DNA of 64,000 nt, taken from Kitasatospora sp. SUK 42 (GTDB lineage Bacteria; Actinomycetota; Actinomycetes; Streptomycetales; Streptomycetaceae). A program made the translations under genes and the position numbers. The DNA lies in NCBI RefSeq assembly GCF_015776785.2, contig NZ_LFMD02000003.1:245148-309147 (forward strand), given 5' to 3'. The notes beneath the pieces are model-generated. The model was not told the origin of the DNA. It saw nothing but the letters and a program-made list of their open reading frames with translations, and ran no database searches. Shown piece by piece: positions 10,074 through 18,038 of this stretch (position 1 is the stretch's first letter; each line of letters begins with the position of its first letter).

Positions 10074-11153
10074 GTGGAAACCAAGGACGACGACAAGCCC
10101 GGCGACTCCGCTGCGGGCCCTGCCGGACGCATCAGTGCGGCACTCGATCGGCGCGGGTTCACCACCCGCGCCCTGCGCGTACGGGCCTGGATCGCGGCAG
10201 CCGTGGTGGTGGCGACGGCGGTCGGCCTGGCGATCGGCGGGTGGGTGCTGCTGAGGGACGACATGACCAACGACTACGGCCCGAAGAGCGTGTGCGACGG
10301 CGTGGTGAACTCACGAGCGGTGAACGACGTGCTCGGGTCGGGCAAGGTCAGCGCGGAGCCGTACGAGGGGAACGTGAGCCGCGGCACGGCGGTGTGCGCC
10401 GTGACGGTGGCCGGCGGGATGTTCGGCGACGACCGGACCGTCATGGTGTCCCTCGACCAGAGCAAGGACGTCTTCCACCTCCCGTTCACCCCCGGCGCCC
10501 GGACGTTCGCCGCCTCGGCGAACGGCGGCGCGGTCGGCGCCGTCCGTGGCTCGGAGGCGTGGGCGCTGCTCCCCGAGGGCTGTCCCAACGGGCTGTGGGC
10601 CCGGGTCACCGTGTACGACAAGAAGCAGCCCGACGCCCTGAAGTTCGCCCGGCTCGCCGTGTCAACGGCCGACCGCATCGCGGACCGGCGCGGCTGCGGC
10701 AGGGCGCCGCTGCCCACCCTGCGCGAGCTGACCCCGGCCGCCGCCGAGCGGGAGCTCGACGGCGACGCCGTCTGCGGCCTGCCGGGGATCACCGTCCAGC
10801 GCGCGCCCGGCAAGCGGTACAAGGAGGCCGTGACCGCCGGGTCCGATCCACTGTGGACCTGCGAGATCACGCCGGAGGGTGATCACGAGGGCACCTCCTC
10901 CCTCGTCATCGCCACCGAGCCCCGGCTCCGGTTGGACGCCACCGACCGGGACACCTCGCCGGCGTTCGGCCGCGCGCGCTGGGTTGGTCCCATCCCGCGG
11001 GACGAGATCGTGGTGACCTGCCACGATCGACCCGTCTATTTCCGGATCCGCACGATCAGGCAGCTCGGATACCTGTTCGACACCTCCGACGAGACCTGGA
11101 AGCAGTTCCTCGCCGCCGGGGGCAAGGCGATCGGGTGTGAGCCGATCCTGTAG
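10074..11153 (+). CDS. Membrane-anchored, cysteine-rich extracytoplasmic protein (paralogue B)
   Basis: A 359-residue paralogue of the preceding protein. It has a cytoplasmic N-terminus of about 45 residues, one transmembrane helix (AWIAAAVVVATAVGLAIGGW), then an exported domain with the same Cys order (SVCDG, AVCAV, EGCPNG, RGCGR, AVCGLPG, WTCEI, TCHDR, GCEPIL). The GTG start at 10074 is chosen because GGGAG lies ten bases upstream and it follows the previous stop by 14 bases. The longer frame upstream overlaps paralogue A and would be spurious. A tandem duplication within the operon is the simplest origin. Confidence 0.72.
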   Translation: METKDDDKPGDSAAGPAGRISAALDRRGFTTRALRVRAWIAAAVVVATAVGLAIGGWVLLRDDMTNDYGPKSVCDGVVNSRAVNDVLGSGKVSAEPYEGNVSRGTAVCAVTVAGGMFGDDRTVMVSLDQSKDVFHLPFTPGARTFAASANGGAVGAVRGSEAWALLPEGCPNGLWARVTVYDKKQPDALKFARLAVSTADRIADRRGCGRAPLPTLRELTPAAAERELDGDAVCGLPGITVQRAPGKRYKEAVTAGSDPLWTCEITPEGDHEGTSSLVIATEPRLRLDATDRDTSPAFGRARWVGPIPRDEIVVTCHDRPVYFRIRTIRQLGYLFDTSDETWKQFLAAGGKAIGCEPIL

Positions 11154-11175
11154 GAAATCGGGCGGGCGGTTGGTG

Positions 11176-11210
11176 GCGTAATGGTCTATTGTGCGATCGA
11201 CCTATTACGC
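11176..11210. promoter_or_regulatory. Inverted repeat in the promoter region of the GNAT gene
   Basis: GCGTAATGGTC (11176-11186) is mirrored by GACCTATTACGC (11199-11210) with one extra base, leaving a 12-base centre. It lies 20 bases before the GNAT start in an otherwise AT-richer stretch, so it may be an operator or a 5'UTR stem. No regulator gene is adjacent. Confidence 0.4.
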
Positions 11211-11229
11211 ATGATACGGGGGAAGCGCC

Positions 11230-11763
11230 ATGACCACTGTCCACCGCAGCGCTCGCGCGATCGTTGCCGTCTCCGAGCGGCTGGTGCTCACGCGGCCGCA
11301 AGAGGGTGATGTGGAGGCGGTGTTCGCCGTCCACGGGGATCCGGAGACCAACCGGTACAACCCGCACGGGCCGCAGCGGGACCTCGCGCAGGCGCGGGAG
11401 ATGCTGGACGGGTTCGTCGCCGACTGGGTGCGGGACGGGGTGGGGTACTGCGCCGTGGCGACGCGGGAGGAGCCGGAGGTGGTCATCGGGTTCGCCGGGC
11501 TCTGTCTGTACACGCTGGACGGGGAGCAGGTGTTCAACCTCTACTACCGGTTCCGTCCGTCCGCCTGGGGCGCGGGGTACGCGGCGGAGGCGGCGCGGGC
11601 GGCGATGGCCGAGGCGCTGCCCCGGTTCCCCGGGGTTCCGGTGACCGCGCTCATCCGGGCGGACAACCTGCCCTCCCGCAGGCTCGCCGGGCGGCTCGGG
11701 CTGGTGGCGGACCCGGACGGGCGGGTCGACGACGAGGAGCGGGTGATCCACCGCATGGCGTGA
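11230..11763 (+). CDS. GNAT-family N-acetyltransferase (RimJ-like)
   Basis: A 177-residue GNAT enzyme expected to move an acetyl group from acetyl-CoA to an amine; the substrate is unknown. It follows the RimJ/RimL layout: ERLVLTRPQEGDVEAVFAVH at the start, the beta4 segment VVIGFAGLCLYTL, YRFRPSAWGAGYAAEAARA as the CoA-binding loop (relatives have a Q/RxxGxG/A pattern there), and NLPSRRLAGRLG as the conserved Asn/Ser region. It stands alone. GGGGGAAGCGCC precedes the ATG. Confidence 0.85.
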   Translation: MTTVHRSARAIVAVSERLVLTRPQEGDVEAVFAVHGDPETNRYNPHGPQRDLAQAREMLDGFVADWVRDGVGYCAVATREEPEVVIGFAGLCLYTLDGEQVFNLYYRFRPSAWGAGYAAEAARAAMAEALPRFPGVPVTALIRADNLPSRRLAGRLGLVADPDGRVDDEERVIHRMA

Positions 11764-11865
11764 GCCGGGGATCCCCCGGCCAGAGACCCCCGGCCGGAAA
11801 TCCCCCACCAGGGGGAGGGGGATCGCGCCCCGGGCGGAGGACCGGGCCCGGGGCGCGGCGGGACC

Positions 11866-12888
11866 GTGGAGGGCATGAGGATCGACGAAGGCGCGGTGCG
11901 CGCTGGAGCGGCCTGGACCGCCGTGGCGGCGACGGTGCCGTATCTGACGCTCAAACTCCTGTGGCTGACCGGGCACCCCGTGGGGGCGGGCGACCCCGGC
12001 GAGCTGGACCGGCTCTGGCTGGTCAACCTGCTCACCTTCGGCATGGACGCCATCGCGGTGGCCCTCGCGCTGGCCTTCGTACGGCCATGGGGGCGGCGGG
12101 CGCCGGCCGGGCTGGTGGCGTTCCCGATGTGGGTGGCGACCGGGCTGCTCGGCACCGTCCTGGTCGCGCTGCCGCCGCTCCTGCTGGGCACCCTGCTGGT
12201 AGGGCCGGAGCACGGCGACCGGCACGACGACGGCAAGGGCCTCGACGGCTGGATCTTCCTGCTCGTGTACGGCGGGTTCGCGGTGCAGGGCCTGGCGCTG
12301 ATCACCGCCTTCGTGCTGTACGCCCGGCGGCGCTGGGCCGGGCTGTTCCGCGAGAGGATCGGCGACCTGCCGCGCTCCCCCACCCTGGCCGTGCAGCGCG
12401 GCCTCGGCTGCGCCGCGGCGCTGCTGGGCCTCGGGGTCGCGGCGGCCCGGGTGTACTGGGCGGCGGGCGGCGCGGTCGGGCTGCCGGTCGCGCTGGCACA
12501 GGAGCGGGCCGTGGGCACGGCGGTGATGAACGCGGTGATCGCGGTGATGGCCGTGGCCGCTCCGGCGGCGCTGCTGGTGCCGGTGTTCCGGATCCGGCCG
12601 GGGCGGCGGCTGCTCGGGCCGCTGCTGGTGGCCTGGACGGCGGCCGGTTCGCTGTTCGGCTGGGGCTGCTGGCAGACGGTGGCTTTCGGCGCGACCGCGA
12701 CCAGGGTGACCGACCTGCGGACGGCGGTGCCCGGGCTGCTGACCCTGGTGCAGACCGCCCAGGTGGTGGCCGGGGTGCTGGTGCTGGCGGTCGGCGCGGT
12801 GGCACTGACCGAACGAGCGGCCTCCGAGCGGGCGGCCTTCGGACGGGCGGCCCTTCCGGGCACCCCTGACGTAGAGTCACCCAGATGA
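11866..12888 (+). CDS. Polytopic membrane protein of unknown function, coupled to a two-component system
   Basis: A 340-residue protein with about eight hydrophobic helices, for example AVALALAFV, a long segment around 88-118, and VVAGVLVLAVGAVAL near 305. There are no signature residues of a known transporter. Its last bases overlap the histidine-kinase start (ATGA), so it is translated with the kinase and regulator and may be their sensor partner or an associated membrane component. Two starts are possible: GTG at 11866 and ATG at 11875, neither with a well-placed ribosome site. The product is hypothetical. Confidence 0.7.
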   Translation: MEGMRIDEGAVRAGAAWTAVAATVPYLTLKLLWLTGHPVGAGDPGELDRLWLVNLLTFGMDAIAVALALAFVRPWGRRAPAGLVAFPMWVATGLLGTVLVALPPLLLGTLLVGPEHGDRHDDGKGLDGWIFLLVYGGFAVQGLALITAFVLYARRRWAGLFRERIGDLPRSPTLAVQRGLGCAAALLGLGVAAARVYWAAGGAVGLPVALAQERAVGTAVMNAVIAVMAVAAPAALLVPVFRIRPGRRLLGPLLVAWTAAGSLFGWGCWQTVAFGATATRVTDLRTAVPGLLTLVQTAQVVAGVLVLAVGAVALTERAASERAAFGRAALPGTPDVESPR

Positions 12889-14162
12889 ACACGGGGGCGG
12901 GAGGCCGGCTGCGGCGGACGGCGGGGGTGTTGCTCGGGCGGCGGGCCCGGCTGCGCTGGGTGCACCTGGTGCTGGGCGGCGCGCTGCTGATGCCGTACTG
13001 GCTGCTGTCGGTGGTGATGCTCGGGGCGCTCAACCCGGCCCAGGGGCACGCCCGGCAGGTGGAGATGCAGTTCCTCTCGCTGTTCCTCTCACTGCCGATG
13101 GCGGCCGTCACCGCCCTGGTGCCGACCGTCCGGGGGCTGGAGGGCTCGGCCGCACGGGCGCTGTGCGCGGTGGACCGGCCGGAGGATCTGGCCTCGGGGC
13201 CGGCCCGCGGGTGGGCGGCCCGATGGCGCACCGCGCTCTGGTTCGTGCTGCACGTGTTCCTCGGCGGGGTGGTCGCCGGGACGACGCTGGCCGGGGTGCC
13301 GTTCGCGGTGGTGCTGCTGTTCAGCTTCGGCGGGGCCCAGGACCTCATCCGGTTCTGGGAGGACCGTTTCCCCTACTGGATGCTGACCGGCCCCACGCTC
13401 GGCCTCGCCGTCCTGCTCCTGATCCTCACCGCCAACGCCGCCTGCGGCGCCCTGCTGGCCCGTTGGGCGCCCGCGCTGCTCGGCCCGACCCCGGAGGAGC
13501 GGCTGGCCGCCGCCGAGCGCCGGGCCACCATGCTCGCCCAGCGCAACCGGCTGGCCCGCGAACTGCACGACTCGGTCGGGCACGCGCTCAGCGCGGTCGG
13601 CATCCAGGCCTCGGCGGCCGCCCGGGTGCTGCGCACCGACCCGGACTTCGCAGCCGAGGCGCTGCGGGCGATCGAGGAGACCGCGCGGTCGGCCGTCGCC
13701 GAACTGGACACCGTGCTCGGGCTACTACGCGAGGAGGACACCGCCGACAACGCCGGACCGGCCGGCCCGACCCTCGCCGGGCTGGACGACCTGTTGCGTC
13801 AACTCGCCCGCACCGGCGTGACGGTGGACGCCGAGCTGGCCCCAGGCCTGGGCGCGCTGCCCACCGAGGTCTCCCGCGAGGCGTACCGGATCGTGCAGGA
13901 GGGCCTGACCAACGTGCTGCGGCACGCCGGGCGCGCCCCGGCCGGGCTGCGGGTCGCGCTGGACGCGGGCCGGCTGGAGATCGAGCTGACCAACCCGCTC
14001 GACCCGGCCGCCCGCCCGAGCCGCCCCGGCGGCGGGCGCGGGCTGCGCGGGATCGGGGAACGCGTGACGGCCCTGCGCGGTGGCAGCACCTCGGGGCCGA
14101 ACGAGGACGGGACGACGTGGCGGCTGGCCGTCTGGCTGCCGGTGGGAGGGACTGCACGATGA
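12885..14162 (+). CDS. Two-component sensor histidine kinase (NarL/LuxR-partner type, HisKA_3)
   Basis: A 425-residue sensor kinase. About four transmembrane helices fill residues 20-185. A coiled linker with QRNRLARELHDSVGHALS follows, where His of ELHDSVGH is the phosphoacceptor of HisKA_3 kinases. The ATPase domain shows REAYRIVQEGLTNVLRHAG (N-box) and GRGLRGIGERVTALRG (G-box). It overlaps both neighbours by four bases (ATGA), so the membrane protein, kinase and regulator form one translationally coupled unit. The stimulus is unknown. Confidence 0.92.
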   Translation: MNTGAGGRLRRTAGVLLGRRARLRWVHLVLGGALLMPYWLLSVVMLGALNPAQGHARQVEMQFLSLFLSLPMAAVTALVPTVRGLEGSAARALCAVDRPEDLASGPARGWAARWRTALWFVLHVFLGGVVAGTTLAGVPFAVVLLFSFGGAQDLIRFWEDRFPYWMLTGPTLGLAVLLLILTANAACGALLARWAPALLGPTPEERLAAAERRATMLAQRNRLARELHDSVGHALSAVGIQASAAARVLRTDPDFAAEALRAIEETARSAVAELDTVLGLLREEDTADNAGPAGPTLAGLDDLLRQLARTGVTVDAELAPGLGALPTEVSREAYRIVQEGLTNVLRHAGRAPAGLRVALDAGRLEIELTNPLDPAARPSRPGGGRGLRGIGERVTALRGGSTSGPNEDGTTWRLAVWLPVGGTAR

Positions 14163-14905
14163 GCACGGGAAACCTGGGTACGGGAAACCTGGGTACGGAA
14201 AGCACGAGCACGGAAGGCACGAGCACGGGAAGCACCGGCCGGGACGGCATCCGCGTGGTGATCGCGGACGACGAACGGCTGGTCCGGACGGGCCTGCGGG
14301 TGGTGATCGACGCCGAGCCGGACCTCACCGTGGTCGGCGAGGCCGCCGACGGCGCCGAGGTCGTCCCGCTGGTGCGCGAACTGCGCCCGGACGTGGTGCT
14401 GATGGACGTCCGGATGCCCGGCATCAACGGGATCCGGGCCACCGAGCAGCTGATCGGCGGGATGGCCGAGCCGCCGAGGATCCTGGTGGTCACCACCTTC
14501 GAGCACGACGACCACGTCTACGACGCGCTGCGCGCGGGCGCGGCCGGGTTCCTGCTGAAGCGGGCGCGGGCGGAGGAGATGGTGCAGGCGGTGCGGGTGG
14601 TCGCGCGCGGGGACTCGCTGCTCTTCCCGGCGGCCGTGCGCGAGCTCGCGCTGCGGCACGGCGCGGACGGCCGCCGGGCGGCCGCCGCAGACCACGGGCC
14701 GATCGGGCGGCTGACCGAGCGGGAGGGGCAGGTGCTGCGGCTGATGGCCGCCGGGCTCAACAACGGCGAGATCGCGCGGCAACTGGTGGTGAGCCAGGAG
14801 ACGGTGAAGACCCATGTCGGCAGCGTGCTGGCCAAGTTGGGCGCGCGGGACCGCACCCAGGCGGTGATCGCGGCCTACGAGTCGGGGTTCGTCCTGCCGA
14901 AGTGA
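14159..14905 (+). CDS. Two-component response regulator, NarL/LuxR type
   Basis: A 248-residue regulator. The receiver domain starts at IRVVIADDERLVRTGL with acidic pair DD. The phosphoacceptor Asp is in VVLMDVRMPGINGI, and the Thr and Lys switch residues are in VVTTFEHDD and GFLLKRA. A LuxR HTH follows (LTEREGQVLRLMAAGLNNGE, then VSQETVKTHVGSVLAKLG). The first 25 residues are an unusual Gly/Thr/Ser pentapeptide array (TGNLG, TGNLG, TESTS, TEGTS, TGSTG) encoded by five 15-base repeats. It overlaps the kinase gene by four bases, which pairs the two. Confidence 0.92.
   Translation: MSTGNLGTGNLGTESTSTEGTSTGSTGRDGIRVVIADDERLVRTGLRVVIDAEPDLTVVGEAADGAEVVPLVRELRPDVVLMDVRMPGINGIRATEQLIGGMAEPPRILVVTTFEHDDHVYDALRAGAAGFLLKRARAEEMVQAVRVVARGDSLLFPAAVRELALRHGADGRRAAAADHGPIGRLTEREGQVLRLMAAGLNNGEIARQLVVSQETVKTHVGSVLAKLGARDRTQAVIAAYESGFVLPK
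14165..14239 (+). repeat. Five 15-base tandem repeats inside the response-regulator 5' end
   Basis: Copies begin at 14165, 14180, 14195, 14210 and 14225. The first two are identical and the rest have diverged, but all begin ACGG. Because 15 is a multiple of three, copy number can change without a frameshift; the encoded N-terminal linker is probably disordered. Confidence 0.8.
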
Positions 14906-14989
14906 CGGCCGTGGCAACGGGCGAATTGACGGCCGGGCGGCGACCCCGGGGCGCTCGCACGCAGGTTCCATGCGGCCGGGACCAGCGAG

Positions 14990-15037
14990 TAGAGTGCGAC
15001 CTTCCCCCTCCCAACCGTCCGATACCTCCCGTATCGG
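14990..15037 (+). promoter_or_regulatory. Promoter and dyad before the Pr6Pr membrane-protein gene
   Basis: TAGAGT at 14990-14995 fits the actinomycete -10 form, with a weak TTCCAT 18 bases upstream. Just downstream, CCGATAC (15019-15025) and GTATCGG (15031-15037) form a seven-base-pair hairpin or operator ending 21 bases before the ATG. Confidence 0.4.
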
Positions 15038-15058
15038 CTGAAATGAATTGGCGGCCGC

Positions 15059-15709
15059 ATGACAGTCCGGACCCGTCCCGCGCTGTGGTGGCGCATGGGC
15101 ATCGTGCTCTCGGCGGGCCTCGGCCTGTCCCTCGGGACCGCGCCACTGGTGTACTTCACCGTGCAGAGCAATGTGATCGTGCTCGGCTACTTCATCGGCG
15201 CGGTGTACTGGATGACCAGGCGCGGCACGGTGGACGCGCCCGCGCCCCGGCTGCGCGGCGCCGCCACGCTGTACATACTGATCACCGGGCTGGTCTCGCA
15301 CATCCTCCTCGAACACGGCGCCAACCCGCTGCCCGGGCTGGTCAGCGGGCCGGACCGGCTCGCGCACTGGTCGTCCTTCTTCCTGCACTACGTCACGCCG
15401 GTCATGGTGGTCATCGACTGGCTGGTGCTGAAGCCGCGCAACGCGTCGGCCTGGAAGGACGTACCGCTCTGGCTGGCCTTCCCGCTCGGCTACGCGGCGA
15501 TCGTGCTCACCCGCAACGCGCTGTTCGACGACTACCCGACGCCGTACCCGTACTTCTTCTTCGACCCGACCACCAAGGGCTACGGCTACGTCTGGGGTCA
15601 GATCGCCCTGCTGACCGTCGAGTTCATCGTGCTGGCCGCGCTCGTGGTCGGGCTGGACCGGCTGGGCACGCTGGTCGCGGCGAAGCTGCGGCCCACGCCC
15701 AAGGCGTAG
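15059..15709 (+). CDS. Pr6Pr family integral membrane protein
   Basis: A 216-residue protein with six predicted membrane helices. Family signs include LVYFTVQSNVIVLGYFIGAVY, quoted as VYFTVQSNVIVLG, then HWSSFFLHYVTPVMVVIDWL (His and Asp inside helices) and FDPTTKGYGYVWGQIA. The Pr6Pr family is related to FAR-17a/AIG1-like proteins; the biochemical role of bacterial members is not established. It is monocistronic with its own probable promoter. Confidence 0.8.
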   Translation: MTVRTRPALWWRMGIVLSAGLGLSLGTAPLVYFTVQSNVIVLGYFIGAVYWMTRRGTVDAPAPRLRGAATLYILITGLVSHILLEHGANPLPGLVSGPDRLAHWSSFFLHYVTPVMVVIDWLVLKPRNASAWKDVPLWLAFPLGYAAIVLTRNALFDDYPTPYPYFFFDPTTKGYGYVWGQIALLTVEFIVLAALVVGLDRLGTLVAAKLRPTPKA

Positions 15710-15772
15710 CACCACGCGGCGGCCGACGGTTTCCGGACGCCCGGGCCGGAAAACCCGGGGCCCGACAGGGGC

Positions 15773-16144
15773 TCAGATCCGCCAGGCGCGGATCCGGTCG
15801 GCCGCCGCGTACACGTCCGCCCCGCCCTCGGCGATGTCGCGGGCCAGCTCGACCAGCGCCCCGTACGGCGGGTCGATCCCCTCTCCGGCCGCGTGCATGT
15901 ACGCGGCCGTCGTCATGCAGGCGTACAGGTTGTTGCGCACCGGCAGCGGGCGCAGCAGCACGATGGTGTGCATCAGGGTGGCCGCGCACCAGGCGGGGTC
16001 GGCGTCGTGGCCGAGCTGGGCGGTGTTCACCCGGTGCCGGGCGACGGCGGCCTGAAGGGCCGAGTAGTCGCGCACGCTGAGGTCCTCCGGGGAGGCCAGC
16101 TCCTGCACGTCGAGCAGCCAGCGCAGGTCGACGTGCAGCAGCAT
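15773..16144 (-). CDS. Fic/Doc-like toxin of a toxin-antitoxin pair, degenerate Fic motif
   Basis: A 123-residue protein resembling the short Streptomyces proteins annotated as Fic-family toxins: LHVDLRWLLD start, AATLMHTIVLLRPLPVRNNLYACMTTAAYMH core (shown here as LLRPLPVRNNLYA) and DVYAAADRIRAWRI end. The canonical HPFxxGN(K/G)R loop appears as RPLPVRNNLYA, lacking the catalytic His, so AMPylation or phosphorylation activity is doubtful. A GTG at 16174 that overlaps the antitoxin stop is an alternative start (133 residues). The pair arrangement, antitoxin first, supports a toxin-antitoxin reading. Confidence 0.7.
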   Translation of the reverse strand: MLLHVDLRWLLDVQELASPEDLSVRDYSALQAAVARHRVNTAQLGHDADPAWCAATLMHTIVLLRPLPVRNNLYACMTTAAYMHAAGEGIDPPYGALVELARDIAEGGADVYAAADRIRAWRI

Positions 16145-16170
16145 CCCCGCGCCCCACCCGCCGTCGGCGC

Positions 16171-16383
16171 TCACGCGGCGGGGGCGTCCTCCGGGAACGC
16201 GGCGTCGAACTCCGCCTGGTGCGACTTCCAGAACGCCACCGCGTGGTCCACGAACACCCGGCGCTGCTGCTCCCGCACGCTCAGGTCGTGGACGTACGCC
16301 TTCACGCTCTTGCCGTCCGCGGCGGCGGCCTCGCGGATCGCGGCGAGCTCGTGCTCCGTGTACTCGATGTTGAGCGCTGGCAT
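16171..16383 (-). CDS. Antitoxin partner of the Fic-like toxin
   Basis: A 70-residue protein: MPALNIEYTEHELAAIREAA, then GKSVKAYVHDLSVREQQRR and an acidic tail. The short beta strand followed by two helices resembles ribbon-helix-helix type antitoxins that pair with short Fic/Doc proteins in Streptomyces. It precedes the toxin gene and probably overlaps its alternative GTG start, the usual stoichiometry-setting arrangement. A GTAC-N6-GTAC motif at 16394-16407, just upstream, could be its operator. Assignment rests on context and general resemblance. Confidence 0.68.
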   Translation of the reverse strand: MPALNIEYTEHELAAIREAAAADGKSVKAYVHDLSVREQQRRVFVDHAVAFWKSHQAEFDAAFPEDAPAA

Positions 16384-16550
16384 GCCGCCGATGGTACTGG
16401 AGCGTACGGGAGTTGGGAGCACCACCGACGAAAGTCGGGGGTGGGGCGCATCCATCGGACGACGCCGGGCGGCGGGACCGGCCGTAGCGTCGCCGACGAG
16501 GCGGCGGAGCGGTTCCGCGGGGGAGGCCGGGTTCGACGGGGAGGCCGGGG

Positions 16551-18035
16551 ATGACACGGTACGGGTTGGGCAGGGTGGCGGCGGCCACGGCGGTGGCGCT
16601 CGCGACGGCAGTCGGGGCGACGGTCTCGCTGGCGGCACCCGGAGTGGCCGCGACCGGAGTGGGGGCACCCGGAGTGGCGGCGACGGTGGCACCGGGTCAG
16701 CACGGGAACCCGGTGGAGGGGGTCTGGCGGATGGACGGCTACGGCCTGGTGGCCGTGGTCGCCGGGGACCGGCTGACCACCTACGACGTGACCGCGCACA
16801 GCTGCGTGCCGGGCTGGATCGTGGCGGACCGTCGGGGCGCACCCGGGCCCGACGGCACCACCCGGTTCGTCATCGACAACAACGCCCTGACGCTCACCCC
16901 GCAGGGCACCGGCGCCCTGATCCAGCGCGAGGAGGGCGCGGCCGGGACCAGGACGCTGAACCGGCTCGACGCCCTGCCGGCGCTCTGCACCCGGCCGGCA
17001 CCGAACGACCCGCTCTCGGTCTTCGACCGGTTCGCCGAGACCTTCGCGGAGAACTACCCCTTCTTCGCGGCCAAGCGGATCGACTGGCCCGCCCGCTGCG
17101 CCGAGGAGCGCTGGAAGATCGGCCCGACGACCACCCCCGACGAACTCCAGCAGGCGTTCGTCCGGCTGCTGGAGCCGCTCGGCGACGCGCACACCAGCCT
17201 GGCCCGGGTCACCGACCGCCCGCACGGTGTCTTCTACGGGCGCCGCCCGGGCACCGAGCGGCCGACGGAGGCCGACCTGGCCCGGGCCCGGGAGGCCGTC
17301 GCCGCCCAACTCGTCGGACCGGTGCGGACCTTCGGAGCCGGACGGCTGACCGTCGGCCACCTCCCGGACGGCCTCCGCTACCTGCGGGTGGACTCCTTCA
17401 ACAGCTACGCGGACGGCTTCTTCGCCGCCCAGACCGAGGAGCTCGACCGCGCGCTGGACGCCCTGCTGGCCGACCCGGACCGGATCGCCGGGCTGGTGGT
17501 CGACGTCCGGGTCAACGGCGGCGGCTCGGACGTGCTCGGGCTGCAGATCGCCTCCCGGCTCACCGACCGCCCGTACGTCGCCTACCGCAAGGTGGCCCGC
17601 GACGACCCGTCGGACCCGACCAGGTACACCCGGCCGCAACCGATCACCGTGCAGCCCTCGGGCGGCACGCACTTCACCGGACCGGTGGCCCTGCTCACCT
17701 CCTCGGCGTCGGTCAGCGCGGCGGAGACCTTCACCCAGGCCCTGATGGGCCGCTCCCCGCACGTGGTCCGGATCGGCCAGAACACCCAGGGCGTCTTCTC
17801 CGACGTGATGATCAAGACCCTCTCGCCGGACTTCATGGTGGCGCTGCCGAACGAGAAGTTCCTCACCCGCAGGGGCACCAGCTTCGACGGCCCCGGCATC
17901 CCGCCGGACATCCGCACCCCGGTGTTCACCCCGGACGAGCTGGCCGGGCTCAGGGACTCGGCCCTGAGCACGGCCCGCAGGGTGCTCACCGAGGACGCCC
18001 AAGGGGACACCCGAGGGGACCAGGGCGAGCAGTAG
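16551..18035 (+). CDS. Secreted S41-family (tail-specific) peptidase
   Basis: A 494-residue protein with a signal peptide (MTRYGLGRVAAATAVALATA, Ala-rich cleavage region near 30-45). A helical N-terminal domain is followed by the S41 core: GLVVDVRVNGGGSDVLGL (oxyanion strand) and ALLTSSASVSAAETF, whose central Ser is at the nucleophile position of C-terminal processing peptidases. A DRPHGVFYGRRPG segment may stand where a PDZ would be; a clear PDZ is not visible. It probably acts outside the cell or in the envelope. GGAGG lies eight bases before the ATG. It converges with the ABC-F gene with a three-base gap. Confidence 0.87.
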   Translation: MTRYGLGRVAAATAVALATAVGATVSLAAPGVAATGVGAPGVAATVAPGQHGNPVEGVWRMDGYGLVAVVAGDRLTTYDVTAHSCVPGWIVADRRGAPGPDGTTRFVIDNNALTLTPQGTGALIQREEGAAGTRTLNRLDALPALCTRPAPNDPLSVFDRFAETFAENYPFFAAKRIDWPARCAEERWKIGPTTTPDELQQAFVRLLEPLGDAHTSLARVTDRPHGVFYGRRPGTERPTEADLARAREAVAAQLVGPVRTFGAGRLTVGHLPDGLRYLRVDSFNSYADGFFAAQTEELDRALDALLADPDRIAGLVVDVRVNGGGSDVLGLQIASRLTDRPYVAYRKVARDDPSDPTRYTRPQPITVQPSGGTHFTGPVALLTSSASVSAAETFTQALMGRSPHVVRIGQNTQGVFSDVMIKTLSPDFMVALPNEKFLTRRGTSFDGPGIPPDIRTPVFTPDELAGLRDSALSTARRVLTEDAQGDTRGDQGEQ

Positions 18036-18038
18036 CCG

